Shown one piece after another: positions 1-8,630 of a stretch of 43,292 nucleotides of DNA. The DNA lies in the NCBI GenBank assembly GCA_022791155.1, contig JAAVYN010000026.1:1-43292 (forward strand). The letters run 5' to 3'. Source of the DNA: Bacillota bacterium (GTDB lineage: Bacteria > Bacillota > Clostridia > Lachnospirales > Anaerotignaceae). How positions within the stretch are numbered: position 1 is the stretch's first letter; every line of letters starts with the position of its first letter. Under the pieces are notes generated by a model. The model was given only the letters and a program-made list of their open reading frames with translations. It was not told the DNA's origin and ran no database searches. The translations under genes and the position numbers were made by a program.

Positions 1-28
1 TCAATTTTAGCTTTCCAAATGGCATTTA

Positions 29-280
29 AGACCGTGGGAGGGCCACAGCAGGTTCTCGAATTTTGCTTACGCAAAACGGCCTTTGGCCGCCGGCGCTTTC
101 AGCCGGTTCGCACATCTCATAGTTGCGAAGGCCGAACGGCCCTCCCACGCCCTCCCTCCTTGGCCACGCTTTTTGTCGGCAGTTCAAGTTTTAGCCTTTT
201 TCGATGTTTAACGCTATTAGGAATTTTCAAAGAGTTAAAAAACCATTTAGCATAAATTTGAAAACCTATACATATTAAAT
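29..280. repeat. Dispersed hairpin repeat, copy 1
   Basis: A non-coding element that recurs at 12528-12820 (tandem core only) and at 27719-27930 (core plus flanks). The core holds three successive hairpins: TTTTGC/GCAAAA (61-66, 71-76), GGCC/GGCC (78-81, 85-88) and CCGGC/GCCGG (90-94, 102-106), followed by GGTTCGCAC. A perfect 12-bp inverted repeat, CGTGGGAGGGCC at 33-44 and its complement at 138-149, encloses the core. The right flank from the GGCCACGCTTTTTG stretch to about 280 aligns with the flank of the third copy at 27830-27930. No convincing gene is present. An open frame here has no ribosome binding site and simply reads through the hairpins. Confidence 0.8.
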
Positions 281-450
281 TGATTTTCATATATTCCAAA
301 GCACAGGCTGAATTTGTGTGCAAAACAAGAGATGTTTGAGCAGTGTATGTTTTTTGGCACACAGGAATGAGACTGAAGTTTGTCAAAAAATTGTTCAAAA
401 AGCAGAAAAGGCGCTTTCTGCCTGTTTATAAATTACACTTGAAAAACAAA

Positions 451-485
451 GTGCCGTGATATATAATTATCGCGGCGCTTTTCTT
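451..485 (+). terminator. Probable rho-independent terminator
   Basis: GTGCCGTGATA (451-461) can pair with TATCGCGGCGC (468-478), with two G-U wobbles, around a short AT-rich loop, and is followed by TTTTCTTTG. It would end a transcript entering from the left of the window. No gene is visible upstream inside the window. Confidence 0.6.
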
Positions 486-578
486 TGTTCAGCGTCATTT
501 GGTCAGGGGGAAGTGGTGTTTGGGGACTCTGACACATTATTACGGCGTTCATGGCCAAAAGCCGCGCCGGCAGGCTCC

Positions 579-663
579 AATGTTACAGATGTTATCCCGA
601 ATGTTACAGTACCATTACACTTCCCCCAAAGCTGTTGACGATTGTTAAAAGGGGTGCTATAAT
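579..663 (+). promoter_or_regulatory. Sigma-A promoter with upstream direct repeats
   Basis: TTGACG (635-640) and a perfect TATAAT (658-663) are separated by 17 bp, a near-consensus housekeeping promoter for the secreted protein at 741. Upstream, AATGTTACAG occurs twice (579-588 and 600-609), exactly 21 bp apart, which is two helical turns. A partial third copy, ATGTTAT, lies at 589-595. This arrangement suggests a tandem-repeat-binding activator or repressor. The leader is about 70 nt and ends in AAGGAGG at 724-730. Confidence 0.75.
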
Positions 664-740
664 TCAGTTTGTAATCGGGGAACACAAGCCATACTCCCCG
701 AACAAAATTAAAACATAATTATAAAGGAGGAAACAAAGAC

Positions 741-3140
741 ATGAAAAAGAAATTGGCTTTACTGTTGTCAGCAGTGATGGTTCTTGGTTCTTTGCCAATG
801 ACTGCATTTGCTTCCACAACAAACACTGTAAGCCGTATCGTTACTGCACAAACTGATACAGTTTACCAAGTAAATCCAAACAAAACTGACGGAGAGCAGC
901 TTGCTCCAGTTCTCAGCTTCACTGAAAGAGAAGTTGGAAAATTCAGCGAAAAGACATCAGAAGTAACTTTCAAAGCTACTCTTGAAAACGCTGAGTGGGC
1001 TATTGAGGGAGCCAGCAACGGAAAAGAATTAGAACTTATCGGGCCTGACTTCAGCTATCCAGCACATGACAACGGATATGGCGCTGAAACAGATGGCGCT
1101 GTGCCAAAAGTAACAAAACTTTCCGCAAAACAGGCTATCTTCACACTTCCTGTTGAACTTGTGAGAAGTGGAAAAGCCAGCGAAGAAGACAAAGCAGTTT
1201 ATCTCCCACTTGAAGTTAAACTCACAGACGAAGGTGACGGAAAAATCACAATCGACGCTATGGAGTCTAACCTCACATCTGGAACATACAGATTCGCTAA
1301 CATCGTAGACAGCGACGTTTCAGTTTCAATTGCTGACACAACAAAACTTGTTGAAGCAGGAAAAACAATCGAAACAATCGTTATCACAGAAAACACAGCT
1401 GGTTCTTTGAAAGCAGCCACAGGCAATGCCCGTGTTAGAATCAGACTTACAAGCGGATTTGAATTTGAAAACATTACACCTGTAGTTGCTGTTCATCCTT
1501 CAACAGCAATCAAAGCTGTTACAACAGGCGAAGGAACTGCTATCGCAGGAAGCCCTGTTAGATATGAATACAGCAAAGACGGACAGGATCTCTATCTCTA
1601 CTTTGACATTGATGGAGACAAAACATCTTCAGCTACTACAATCTCTGTATCTGACCTCAAAGTTAAATTTGACGAGGATGACGTAGCCATCGGCCGTGTT
1701 TGCGAAGCTACAGTTAGCGGCGCAGGCATCAGCAAATCAACAATCGAAGTTGGTACAGCTACAACATACGGCATCACATGGGAAGCTGAAAACAAAACAC
1801 TTCCAATCCTTTACTCAGGCCGTGCTGATGAAAACGAAGAAACACTTGAAGTTACATTCAAAGAAATAATCGGCGACAGCTGGTTGGCAGCAAGAAAAAC
1901 AACTATAACTTTCCCAGAAGGCGTTAAAGTTATGGACTGCAACATTGGCAAACACACAAACGTTGAAAACTTAGAATTAGACGTTGAAGACAATGTTGTA
2001 ACACTTAAAAACGGCGAACTTACAATCGACAATGGAAACAAACACAAAAAAGCTACAATGGAAATGACATTCACACTTTCAATCGCTCCTAAATTTGAAG
2101 GTGACGTTGTTGCCACACTCGGCGGCGCCGGCGTTGAAGGCGAACTCGAGGCTACAGTTGCAACAGTTGTTTCTCCTGTAACAGTTGAAGCAGAAGTTAA
2201 CGAAGTTTCAATCGACTACAGAAAAGTTGCTGTAAGCGACATCACAATCACAGAGGCTTTTGCAGGCGCTCTTGAAAAAGGCAAAGTTCTTCAGCTTTCA
2301 TTGGACAAAATTGACTTTGACGACACACCAAAAATCGAAGTTACAAAAGGTGACCTCGTTGTTGAAAAAGTAAATGATTCTGGAAACACACTTGCTCTTG
2401 AAGTTAAATATGCTTCTTCTAAAGAAGCTTCAACAATCAAACTTTCAGGAATCTCATTGTTCCTTGAAAGAAGCATCCCAGCTGGTAAATATGACCTTAA
2501 ACTTTCAGCTTATGGTTTAAGACCAGATGCAGATGCAAAAGATTATGACTTGACAGGATGGGGAACACAGACAGAAGTTAACACATATGACCCAGACTAT
2601 GCTTCAGAAGACTGCACAGACGCTTACTTCCAGACATCTGTTGCAAGCGGCGCTAAATACAAAGGCACAATCTACTTTGACAGCAGAAGCAAAACAGTAG
2701 TTCCAGGATATGTTGATGTTGTAACAGCTGGTCGTGACCAGGATGACTCAACATTCACAACACAGCTTGTTGTTCAGGTTGGCGCTTCCACAATGACAGC
2801 TGGAAAACAGACAATCAACCTTGACGTACCTGCTTACATCAAGAATGGTTACACAATGCTTCCAGTACGTGCTATCACAGAAGCTCTTTCATCAGTAGCA
2901 GCTGTTAACTGGGATGACCCAACACACACTGTAACAATCCAGTTTGGTTCAAGAATTATCAAAATGGCAGTTGGTTCCAAAACAATGGTTATCAACGGTG
3001 TTGAAGTTGCAATGGCTTCTGAATGTGAAATCACAGACAGCAGAGCATTCATTCCTCTTAGAGACCTTGGATATGCCCTTGGCCTTAACGACAGCAAGAT
3101 CAACTGGGATGACGCAACAAAGACAGCTACATTAAACTAA
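741..3140 (+). CDS. Secreted surface protein with C-terminal stalk domain
   Basis: A 799-residue exported protein. Residues 1-25 form a classic signal peptide: KKK, a hydrophobic core, then an AFA-S cleavage site. Most of the protein is beta-rich, Thr/Val/Lys-rich and without a family I recognise. About the last 110 residues contain two copies of the pattern seen in copper amine oxidase N-terminal-like (PF07833) domains: MLPVRAITEAL...WDD...TVTI, then FIPLRDLGYALG...WDD...TATL. These domains are common at the ends of clostridial surface proteins. Codon use is strongly biased (ACA, GTT, CTT, AAC) compared with neighbouring genes. Together with the near-consensus promoter and a perfect terminator, this suggests very high expression, as for an S-layer or major wall protein. 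The exact role is inference. The start is fixed by AAGGAGG ten bases upstream. Confidence 0.8.
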   Translation: MKKKLALLLSAVMVLGSLPMTAFASTTNTVSRIVTAQTDTVYQVNPNKTDGEQLAPVLSFTEREVGKFSEKTSEVTFKATLENAEWAIEGASNGKELELIGPDFSYPAHDNGYGAETDGAVPKVTKLSAKQAIFTLPVELVRSGKASEEDKAVYLPLEVKLTDEGDGKITIDAMESNLTSGTYRFANIVDSDVSVSIADTTKLVEAGKTIETIVITENTAGSLKAATGNARVRIRLTSGFEFENITPVVAVHPSTAIKAVTTGEGTAIAGSPVRYEYSKDGQDLYLYFDIDGDKTSSATTISVSDLKVKFDEDDVAIGRVCEATVSGAGISKSTIEVGTATTYGITWEAENKTLPILYSGRADENEETLEVTFKEIIGDSWLAARKTTITFPEGVKVMDCNIGKHTNVENLELDVEDNVVTLKNGELTIDNGNKHKKATMEMTFTLSIAPKFEGDVVATLGGAGVEGELEATVATVVSPVTVEAEVNEVSIDYRKVAVSDITITEAFAGALEKGKVLQLSLDKIDFDDTPKIEVTKGDLVVEKVNDSGNTLALEVKYASSKEASTIKLSGISLFLERSIPAGKYDLKLSAYGLRPDADAKDYDLTGWGTQTEVNTYDPDYASEDCTDAYFQTSVASGAKYKGTIYFDSRSKTVVPGYVDVVTAGRDQDDSTFTTQLVVQVGASTMTAGKQTINLDVPAYIKNGYTMLPVRAITEALSSVAAVNWDDPTHTVTIQFGSRIIKMAVGSKTMVINGVEVAMASECEITDSRAFIPLRDLGYALGLNDSKINWDDATKTATLN

Positions 3141-3156
3141 TATAGCGTGTTTAACG

Positions 3157-3186
3157 GGTGAGGACTTAAAGTCCTCACCTTTTTTT
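3157..3186 (+). terminator. Strong rho-independent terminator
   Basis: GGTGAGGACTT and its perfect complement AAGTCCTCACC form a stem at 3157-3179, followed directly by seven T residues. It ends the monocistronic transcript of the secreted protein. Confidence 0.95.
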
Positions 3187-3389
3187 GTGTGTCGAAAATG
3201 GCTGAAAGTGAGTGAAAGGTTTTGGAGTGCGATTGGAACAGAGCGTTTTTGTTTGATAAACTCAAAGGCTTGATTTTTGGGGCACGAAATGGTTTCAAGC
3301 GACATTTGGGAATTTGGAGACTGACACAAGCAAAAAGGGGAATGCAAGGGAATGATGACTCGTGGCAGTTTTTAATGCTCAATTTTCCT

Positions 3390-3419
3390 GTATAAAATTT
3401 ACAACAATTGCAGAAACTT
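3390..3419 (+). promoter_or_regulatory. Candidate sigma-G/F promoter for germination operon
   Basis: GTATA (3390-3394) lies 15 bp before GCAGAAACTT (3410-3419). This resembles the forespore sigma pattern GYATA-N15-GGNNANAHTR with two mismatches in the -10 element. Germinant-receptor operons are typically forespore (sigma-G) expressed, which fits. The call rests on a weak match. Confidence 0.35.
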
Positions 3420-3436
3420 GCATTGGGGTGATTTTT

Positions 3437-4909
3437 ATGCAGGAACTTTTTGTTTCTTTAGATGAAAACATAAAGCGCTTAAAAGAAGTGTTCAAAAACT
3501 GCGATGACATAGTTTTTCGTGAGTTCTATTCGAATGGATACCGCTGTTATATGATATATACAGACAACATAGTTGACGGCAGTGTTATAGAGGAATCCAT
3601 ACTTACAAACCTTATGGTGCGCGGACATGCTGAAAACAGCATAACAAAACTCATGATGAACACAATTGGCGTGGGTGAAGTGAGCGAGGCCAAAGATTTT
3701 GAAACTGTGATCGATGCCGTGCTGCTGGGTGACACAATTGTGTTTGGCGAAAATGAGAAAGTTGCGATTCAAATTTCAACAAAGGGCTGGCCTTCGAGGG
3801 GAGTTCCTTCAGCAGAAACAGAAGTCACGCTTCTTGGGCCAAAGGACAGCTTTGGCGAGCAGGCAAGCATAAACACTGTGCTTGTGCGCCGGCGTATACG
3901 CGATCCAAAGCTCAAAGTGCGGCGCATCAAAATTGGAAGAAGGAGCAAAACAGATGTGGCGGTTTTGTATATGGAAGACGTTGTCAGGCCGGAAATATTG
4001 AATGAAACAATGCGGCGGCTGGACAAAGTTGATGTTGACGCTGTCATGAGCGGTGGATATTTGCAGCAATTCATTGAGGAAAGCTTCATGTCGCCGTTTC
4101 CCCAAATGCAGCTCACGGAGCGCCCCGACAAAACAGCGGCAGGAATATATGAAGGCCGCATTGCTGTCATTGTTGACAACGCGCCGTTTGTGATTCTTAT
4201 TCCGGCGCCGCTGAACGTTTTTTTTCAGTCGGCCGATGATTATTATGAGCGCTGGCAAATAAGCAGTTTGCTGAGGTTCATGCGGTTTGGTGCGGCGTTT
4301 TTAGCGGCATGTGTGCCAGCGCTATATATAGCGCTTGTTGTGTTTCATCCACATTTGATTCCATCTCCATTGGCGCTTAAAATTGCGGGGAGCAAGGCCG
4401 GCGTGCCCTTCCCGACGATAGTTGAAGTTTTGATTATGGAGCTTGCGTTTGAGCTTTTGAGAGAAGCGGGGATACGCTTGCCGTCGCCGGCGGGAGGGAC
4501 AATAGGCATTGTTGGCGGCATTGTGATTGGGCAGGCGGCTGTGGATGCGGGCATTGTTGGAGCCACTGTTGTCATAATATCGGCGCTGACAGGCATATGC
4601 AGTTTTGCCATACCAAACGTTTCTCTTGTGAACAGTGTGCGTGTTGTGAAATATCTCCTTATATTTTTGTCGGCATGTTTGGGGCTTTATGGATTCTGGA
4701 TTGGGGTCACTCTTGTTTTGGTTCATCTTTGCAGTTTGGACAGCTTTGGAATTCCATATCTTTTTCCGTTCTGTGGGGGATCGGTGAATGACTATACAGA
4801 TTTGAAAGACAGCATAATAAGAATGCCGTTGAGATTTATGCGCCGGCGCCCAATTTTTGCCAACAAGGATCAAATTATACGAATGAGGGAGGAGAAAGAT
4901 GGAAAATAA
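3437..4909 (+). CDS. Germinant receptor A subunit (GerA family)
   Basis: A 490-residue spore germination protein of the GerA/GerKA family, a subunit of the inner-membrane nutrient receptor that triggers germination. The soluble N-terminal half (about residues 1-240) includes the family-typical stretch with VRRRIRDPKLKVRRI, and the end of the soluble region reads GRIAVIVDNAPFVILIPAPL. The C-terminal half has several membrane segments, including FGAAFLAACVPALYIALV and GGTIGIVGGIVIGQAAVDAG. The start at 3437 is preferred over upstream in-frame codons because GGGGTG precedes it and it gives the usual family length (about 480-500). It overlaps the gerB gene by 11 bp. Confidence 0.93.
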   Translation: MQELFVSLDENIKRLKEVFKNCDDIVFREFYSNGYRCYMIYTDNIVDGSVIEESILTNLMVRGHAENSITKLMMNTIGVGEVSEAKDFETVIDAVLLGDTIVFGENEKVAIQISTKGWPSRGVPSAETEVTLLGPKDSFGEQASINTVLVRRRIRDPKLKVRRIKIGRRSKTDVAVLYMEDVVRPEILNETMRRLDKVDVDAVMSGGYLQQFIEESFMSPFPQMQLTERPDKTAAGIYEGRIAVIVDNAPFVILIPAPLNVFFQSADDYYERWQISSLLRFMRFGAAFLAACVPALYIALVVFHPHLIPSPLALKIAGSKAGVPFPTIVEVLIMELAFELLREAGIRLPSPAGGTIGIVGGIVIGQAAVDAGIVGATVVIISALTGICSFAIPNVSLVNSVRVVKYLLIFLSACLGLYGFWIGVTLVLVHLCSLDSFGIPYLFPFCGGSVNDYTDLKDSIIRMPLRFMRRRPIFANKDQIIRMREEKDGK

Positions 4910-5939
4910 AATCACAATGCGTCAGCTTCAGGCGCTGATTGTTGTTGAAACATTTGCTGTTTCGGCGGTTTTTTTGCCAAGGGGGTTGGCAAACATAACA
5001 CAGCAGAATTCGTGGATTTGGATTTTGGCTGGCGGCGTGATTATGTCCGTTTTGGCCGCAATGGCTTCGTATATTGACGGCACAGTGCTTTATAAAAATG
5101 CCGCTGGAAGAATTTTGTGTGTTCTCATTTGCGGAAAGATAATGCTTTGCACAGGGCTTGTGCTCAGAATGTTTGTTTCGACTGTGAACAGCTTGCTTTT
5201 GGAAAAAACACCACTTTGGCTGACGGCGGGCATGATGACGATTTTGTGTTTATACACATCAATGAAGGGGATAAAAGTGCGCGCGCGTGCGGCCGAGATA
5301 ATTTTCTTTGTTATAACGTTAATATTGATTTTTGTATATCTTCTTACGGCATACAACATGAAAATTGAAAACTTGCTTCCCATCAATGGAAAAGGCGGCC
5401 TAAAAGCGACATGGCAAGTCATGCTTTCGATTTTTGGTTTGGAATATCTTTTGTTTATACGCCCTTATGTCAATGAGGGGCGGCCGGTTTCGAAAAGGAC
5501 ATTTTCGGCCGGAGTGGTTTGTGCACTGCTCGTTGGAATTATAGTTCTTCTCACAACCGCTGTTTTTGGGGCTGAAAACATGCGCATAAAAAATTGGGCG
5601 GCGCTTCAAGTGGCAAACACAATAGATTTTCCGATAATGCTGGTTGAGCGTCAAGACATAGTGATCACAGCATTTTGGACAGCTTCGGCATTTGCGTTTT
5701 TGAACGCTGGGTTTTTTTACACCGGGACAATACTTTCACAATCAGGAGTTCAAAAGGAAAGAGACAGTTTCATTTTTGTTGTTTCGGCGATTATAATATG
5801 GGTTGTTTCACTGTATCCTGACAGCGCGGAGAAATGCATGGAAATGCTTTTGCGCGTGAGAATTTTGAACTTTGTTGTGGCGGCAGTGGTTTTGTTGTGG
5901 TTCATTGTTAAAAGGGGGCGAGCGACGAGTGAAGAATAG
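4899..5939 (+). CDS. Germinant receptor B subunit (spore permease family)
   Basis: A 346-residue integral membrane protein of the GerB/GerKB endospore germination permease family, related to amino-acid/polyamine transporters. About ten hydrophobic segments span the length, starting with the characteristic ITMRQLQALIVVETFAVSAV. It is thought to bind the germinant together with the A subunit. The ribosome binding site AGGGAGGAG lies inside the end of the preceding gene, and there are 11-bp overlaps on both sides, so translation is probably coupled to gerA and gerC. Confidence 0.92.
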   Translation: MENKITMRQLQALIVVETFAVSAVFLPRGLANITQQNSWIWILAGGVIMSVLAAMASYIDGTVLYKNAAGRILCVLICGKIMLCTGLVLRMFVSTVNSLLLEKTPLWLTAGMMTILCLYTSMKGIKVRARAAEIIFFVITLILIFVYLLTAYNMKIENLLPINGKGGLKATWQVMLSIFGLEYLLFIRPYVNEGRPVSKRTFSAGVVCALLVGIIVLLTTAVFGAENMRIKNWAALQVANTIDFPIMLVERQDIVITAFWTASAFAFLNAGFFYTGTILSQSGVQKERDSFIFVVSAIIIWVVSLYPDSAEKCMEMLLRVRILNFVVAAVVLLWFIVKRGRATSEE

Positions 5940-6975
5940 ATGGATTTTGGCGGTGATTTTTTCAGTTGTTATGTTTTGCGGCTGTTATGACGGCAAAGAG
6001 ATGGACGAGCGGGATTTTGTGATTGCCATGGGCATAGACAGCGCGGACAATGGATTTTCGGTTTCCATGGGCATTGCTGGAGGAAATGGAAATGAGGAGG
6101 GTGCAATTGATGGTGACATCAAAACAAATGAAGGAACAAACTTCCCGGCGGCAATAGAACTTTTCACGGGGAGGGAAAGCCGCGATGTGTATTATGGACA
6201 CATGAAAACATTGGTTGTGAGCGAAGACGTTTTGAACGATCAGGAGTTTGTTGACGAGATTATGGACACATTCATGCGCAACAGTCAGTTCAGTGAAAAG
6301 ATAGTGCTGTTTTCAAGCGGGAATGCCGAAAATGTGTTGCGCGCTGTCAGTGAAAATGAATATGGTGATGGGCTTAATATTTGGGATTTTTATAAAAACA
6401 ACAGTGTTGAAGTTTTGAACGTTTATCCTTTGAATTTGAAAGAATTTTCAGAAAAATTTCTTTTGGGGGAATGCTCTGTGATTCCTGTTGTCACGGCAGG
6501 AGATGAAATTAAGATTGGCGGCGGGCTTATATATTCGCCGGAGGGGGTCAAAGGCCGGCTCACGGAGGAAGAAATGCGCGGATATGTGTATGTGAAGGAC
6601 AACGCGGGCGGAAGCATTGAAGAACTTGAGAACAGAGGGGCTGTTGAGATCACAAAAAGCAGCGCCGGCATCAAGTTTGAAGATGACAGCGGTTTGAAAT
6701 GTGTGATAGACATATGTGTGAGAGGAAAGACAGTGAACATGCTGGAAGGAGGAGTGGAAGAAACCGAAAGGAAGCTGGAGGAAAAAATTGAGAAAAGTGT
6801 CTTAGACGTGATTGACAAAACGCTGTTTTTGGAGACTGATGTGTTTGGAATGGCACAAAGCCTCAAACGGCGAAACAATGATATTTATGAAAAATATCAG
6901 GGATTGAATTTGGATAATGTCAATTTTGATGTTAATGTGGAGGTTAAAATTACATCATCGGGGGTTATACATTAG
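5929..6975 (+). CDS. Germinant receptor C subunit (Ger(x)C lipoprotein)
   Basis: A 348-residue GerC/GerKC-family protein. A GTG start at 5929 with an AAAGGGGG site just upstream gives an N-terminal signal ending in a lipobox-like FCGC, then DGKEMDERDFVIAMGID, which is the conserved opening of this family. The protein should be a lipid-anchored, outer-leaflet component of the receptor. The family's three domains fit the length. It overlaps gerB by 11 bp and is the last gene of the tricistronic operon. Confidence 0.93.
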   Translation: MKNRWILAVIFSVVMFCGCYDGKEMDERDFVIAMGIDSADNGFSVSMGIAGGNGNEEGAIDGDIKTNEGTNFPAAIELFTGRESRDVYYGHMKTLVVSEDVLNDQEFVDEIMDTFMRNSQFSEKIVLFSSGNAENVLRAVSENEYGDGLNIWDFYKNNSVEVLNVYPLNLKEFSEKFLLGECSVIPVVTAGDEIKIGGGLIYSPEGVKGRLTEEEMRGYVYVKDNAGGSIEELENRGAVEITKSSAGIKFEDDSGLKCVIDICVRGKTVNMLEGGVEETERKLEEKIEKSVLDVIDKTLFLETDVFGMAQSLKRRNNDIYEKYQGLNLDNVNFDVNVEVKITSSGVIH

Positions 6976-6992
6976 TTTTTATGGCGATAATC
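6963..6992 (+). promoter_or_regulatory. Sigma-F-type promoter of spoIIR
   Basis: GGTTA (6963-6967), 15 bp, then GGCGATAATC (6983-6992). The -10 element matches the GGNNANAHTR consensus at all positions except the last, and the -35 element matches GYWTA at four of five. spoIIR is a known early forespore (sigma-F) gene, so position and identity agree. The site straddles the end of the gerC gene. Confidence 0.65.
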
Positions 6993-7009
6993 ACATTGGG
7001 TGATTGAAT

Positions 7010-7714
7010 ATGAAAAACTTGAAAAAAGAAATTAAAACGGTTTTGAAAGCTGTGGCCGCGGCAGGCATGGCAACATTTTTGTTTGGAGCTGTTTCGGAAT
7101 ATATATATTCTTGTGAAATGCAGAAAGGTATATCGGAGGAAGTTGTCAGGTTTCATGTTTTGGCCAACAGCGACAGTTGTGAGGATCAAAAGATAAAGCT
7201 CAATGTGAGGGACAATGTTTTGAAGGCTATTGAGCCTGTTATGGAAAGCTGTGACGGCAAAGATGAAGCAATGGCGGCCCTTGAAAAACTTAGGCCGCTC
7301 ATGAAGAAAGCCGCCGATGACACGCTTGAAGAAATTGGAGTGGAATATAGATCGGAAATTAAAATTGAGAACTGTTTTTTTCCTGTGAAAAACTATGGCA
7401 GTGCTGTTTTTCCTGCTGGAAAATATGACGCGGTGAGAATTGAGCTTGGAAATGGAGAAGGAAAAAACTGGTGGTGTGTCATGTATCCTTCGATGTGTTT
7501 TGTTGAAGAAAGTTTGGAAACCGGGCAAGAAGAAAAGCTAAAGAATATTTTGACAGAAGAAGAATATAGTATAGTGATGAGGGAAGAATTGCCCGAAATG
7601 AAACTTAGGATATTTGAGCTTTGGCCAAAGCCGCGGCAGCATGAGATTGCGGCTGAACTGATGAAAATTATAAACTTGGAGCAAATGGAACAGATGGAAG
7701 ATTCACAAAATTGA
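7010..7714 (+). CDS. spoIIR: Stage II sporulation protein R
   Basis: A 234-residue SpoIIR. This is the forespore-secreted signalling protein that activates the SpoIIGA protease in the mother-cell septal membrane, leading to processing of pro-sigma-E. An N-terminal signal/anchor lies at about residues 10-30. The conserved VRFHVLANSDS block is present, as are LKLNVRD-like (IKLNVRDNVL) and WWCVMYPSMCF motifs. ATG at 7010 is chosen because GGGTG sits at 6998-7002, while the TTG six bases upstream is too close to it. The spoIIR stop is followed 25 bp later by sleB, so the two are probably co-transcribed. Confidence 0.95.
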   Translation: MKNLKKEIKTVLKAVAAAGMATFLFGAVSEYIYSCEMQKGISEEVVRFHVLANSDSCEDQKIKLNVRDNVLKAIEPVMESCDGKDEAMAALEKLRPLMKKAADDTLEEIGVEYRSEIKIENCFFPVKNYGSAVFPAGKYDAVRIELGNGEGKNWWCVMYPSMCFVEESLETGQEEKLKNILTEEEYSIVMREELPEMKLRIFELWPKPRQHEIAAELMKIINLEQMEQMEDSQN

Positions 7715-7739
7715 AACAGCTGAAAACGGGGGGCACGTT

Positions 7740-8417
7740 ATGAGGAAAAAGGTTTTTTCCTATATATTGCTTATGGCAATGATTTTTTCGGGAGTTGGTT
7801 TGGGGTTTGTATACTCTTCAAATGGTGATGGAAAGGCTGTGACGGCGGCCTCGTTTTCTGTGGGTTCCAGTGGTTTGACAGTGCGGCGCATACAGCAACA
7901 GCTTAAAGACTGGGGATATTTGAATGGTGATGTTGATGGAGTATATGGTTCTCAAACGGCGGCGGCTGTGCGTCTTTTTCAGCAGAACAACGGGCTGACG
8001 CCTGACGGCATTGTTGGAACGAGAACGCTTGAGATGCTTGGGATTGCGGAATATGTTCAAAGTGACAGCGATCTTTATATACTGGCAAGCGCCATATATG
8101 GTGAGGGCCGTGGCGAGCCATATGAAGGGCAAGTTGCCATTGGGGCAGTTATATTGAACAGAGTTAAAAGCTCAAAATTTCCAAACACAATAGCTGAGGT
8201 TGTATATCAAAAAGGGGCGTTTGATGCTGTGGCTGATGGACAAATTTCGCTCACGCCAAATGAAACAGCTTTTAGAGCCGCGCAAGATGCATTGAACGGC
8301 TGGGATCCAACTGGGGGCGCGATTTATTATTGGAATCCGGCAACAGCAACAAGCCAATGGATTTGGACTGTTCCCATAACAACGCAGATAGGCCGGCATG
8401 TTTTTGGCGTGAAATGA
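7740..8417 (+). CDS. sleB: Spore cortex-lytic enzyme (SleB type)
   Basis: A 225-residue secreted hydrolase. A signal peptide spans about 1-37, a peptidoglycan-binding domain (PG_binding_1, two-helix repeat with VDGVYGSQTAAAVRLFQ) spans about 42-98, and a cell-wall hydrolase (Hydrolase_2/SleB) domain spans about 108-225. Glu122 in AIYGEGRGEP is the likely catalytic residue of this lytic transglycosylase family. SleB degrades muramic-lactam-containing cortex during germination. It follows spoIIR after 25 bp with a GGGGGG site before the ATG. No ypeB partner is adjacent. Confidence 0.92.
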   Translation: MRKKVFSYILLMAMIFSGVGLGFVYSSNGDGKAVTAASFSVGSSGLTVRRIQQQLKDWGYLNGDVDGVYGSQTAAAVRLFQQNNGLTPDGIVGTRTLEMLGIAEYVQSDSDLYILASAIYGEGRGEPYEGQVAIGAVILNRVKSSKFPNTIAEVVYQKGAFDAVADGQISLTPNETAFRAAQDALNGWDPTGGAIYYWNPATATSQWIWTVPITTQIGRHVFGVK

Positions 8418-8450
8418 TGATTGTTTGTTGAATGAATGAAATGTTTTTAG

Positions 8451-8500
8451 AGGAGAGAATGAGCCCGGAATGTGCGGGAAGTCTCTCCTTTAATATTGTT
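8451..8500 (+). terminator. Rho-independent terminator after sleB
   Basis: AGGAGAGA (8451-8458) pairs with TCTCTCCT (8482-8489), and CCCG/CGGG pair inside the stem. The tract that follows (TTTAATATTGTT) is interrupted by A residues, so it may be only moderately efficient. Confidence 0.7.
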
Positions 8501-8518
8501 CAAATTTTCAGTTTTATA

Positions 8519-8547
8519 TTGCCATTATGTGGCTGAAAGAATATAAT
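8519..8547 (+). promoter_or_regulatory. Sigma-A promoter of ddl-murI
   Basis: TTGCCA (8519-8524), 17 bp, then a perfect TATAAT (8542-8547). It lies between the sleB terminator and the ddl start, giving a leader of about 75 nt. Confidence 0.75.
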
Positions 8548-8630
8548 AGGAATATTAGCGGCTGCATTTTGGGGTTTTGGCAATATGCAAGCTGAATGTG
8601 ATTTTCCGTGTTGAAAGAGAGGTTATAATA

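Noticed and set aside
4322-4915. 197-codon minus-strand frame opposite gerA
   Set aside because: Shadow of gerA; composition is Asn/Arg/His-rich and no start signals are seen.
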